This document shows, piece after piece, positions 6,431-6,447 of a stretch of DNA of 6,447 nucleotides; position 1 is the first letter of the stretch; the number at the start of each line of letters is the position of its first letter. The stretch is from the NCBI GenBank assembly GCA_009784305.1, contig WRBZ01000055.1, positions 1 to 6,447 of the forward strand, written 5' to 3'. Origin of the DNA: Synergistaceae bacterium (GTDB lineage Bacteria > Synergistota > Synergistia > Synergistales > Aminobacteriaceae). A program made the translations under genes and the position numbers. The notes below the pieces were generated by a model, which saw nothing but the letters and a program-made list of their open reading frames with translations, had not been told where the DNA came from and ran no database searches.

Positions 6431-6447
6431 CTCTTGCTATTCACAAT
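6421..6447 (+). CDS. Start of next gene, possibly XTP/dITP diphosphatase (partial)
   Basis: A GTG at 6421 opens a frame running off the right edge and reading MEIALAIHN. This resembles the N-terminus of RdgB/HAM1 family enzymes, which typically begin with a beta strand of the form (K/E)I-V-L-A-(T/S)-x-N and hydrolyse non-canonical purine triphosphates such as ITP and XTP. It overlaps the GerMN stop codon region by ten bases, in line with the other tight junctions in this block. Genes for RNase PH and RdgB often follow amidase/GerMN pairs, which adds some support. No convincing ribosome site is seen at the right distance, and only nine residues are visible, so this is tentative. Confidence 0.4.

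Noticed and set aside
5941..6444. Minus-strand open frame of 167 codons opposite the GerMN gene
   Set aside because: It lies wholly antisense to a well-supported gene, has no ribosome site or recognisable family, and looks like a composition shadow.

Overview
This window looks like an ordinary chromosomal housekeeping region of an AT-leaning bacterium. All recognisable genes lie on the + strand and are packed head to tail. The order is pyrimidine-nucleoside phosphorylase (C-terminal part only), an M23 peptidoglycan endopeptidase, a CheW-type coupling protein, a PHP-domain phosphoesterase, a low-specificity threonine aldolase, an AMIN/Amidase_3 N-acetylmuramoyl-L-alanine amidase and a membrane-anchored GerMN-domain protein. 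The first codons of a further gene, possibly an XTP/dITP diphosphatase, follow. From memory, this gene order and the pairing of an amidase with a GerMN protein in a non-sporulation context best suggest the Synergistota. A deltaproteobacterium-like lineage or a Firmicute relative cannot be excluded from one window, so the taxonomic call is an inference.

Region by region: bases 1-2151 hold pdp, the M23 gene and cheW. pdp and M23 overlap at GTGA, and 50 bases separate M23 from cheW. The PHP gene (2154-2981) begins with TTG two bases after the cheW stop. Bases 2982-3110 are the only real gap. It carries a 7-base tandem repeat, a perfect 18-base palindrome and a second short hairpin directly abutting it, which looks like a dispersed repeat rather than a classical terminator. 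From 3111 to the right edge, ltaE, the amidase, the GerMN gene and the start of the next gene overlap or nearly touch, which suggests a second co-transcribed block.

Functionally the window mixes nucleoside salvage and amino-acid turnover with envelope remodelling. The M23 enzyme (cutting cross-link peptides) and the amidase (cutting peptide from glycan) both carry export signals and complete zinc sites, and the GerMN protein is predicted to be anchored in the membrane next to them. CheW and the PHP enzyme are cytoplasmic. I did not find a clearly new biological system. The most noteworthy points are the composite repeat between the PHP gene and ltaE, the lone cheW inside a wall-enzyme cluster, and the amidase/GerMN pair.
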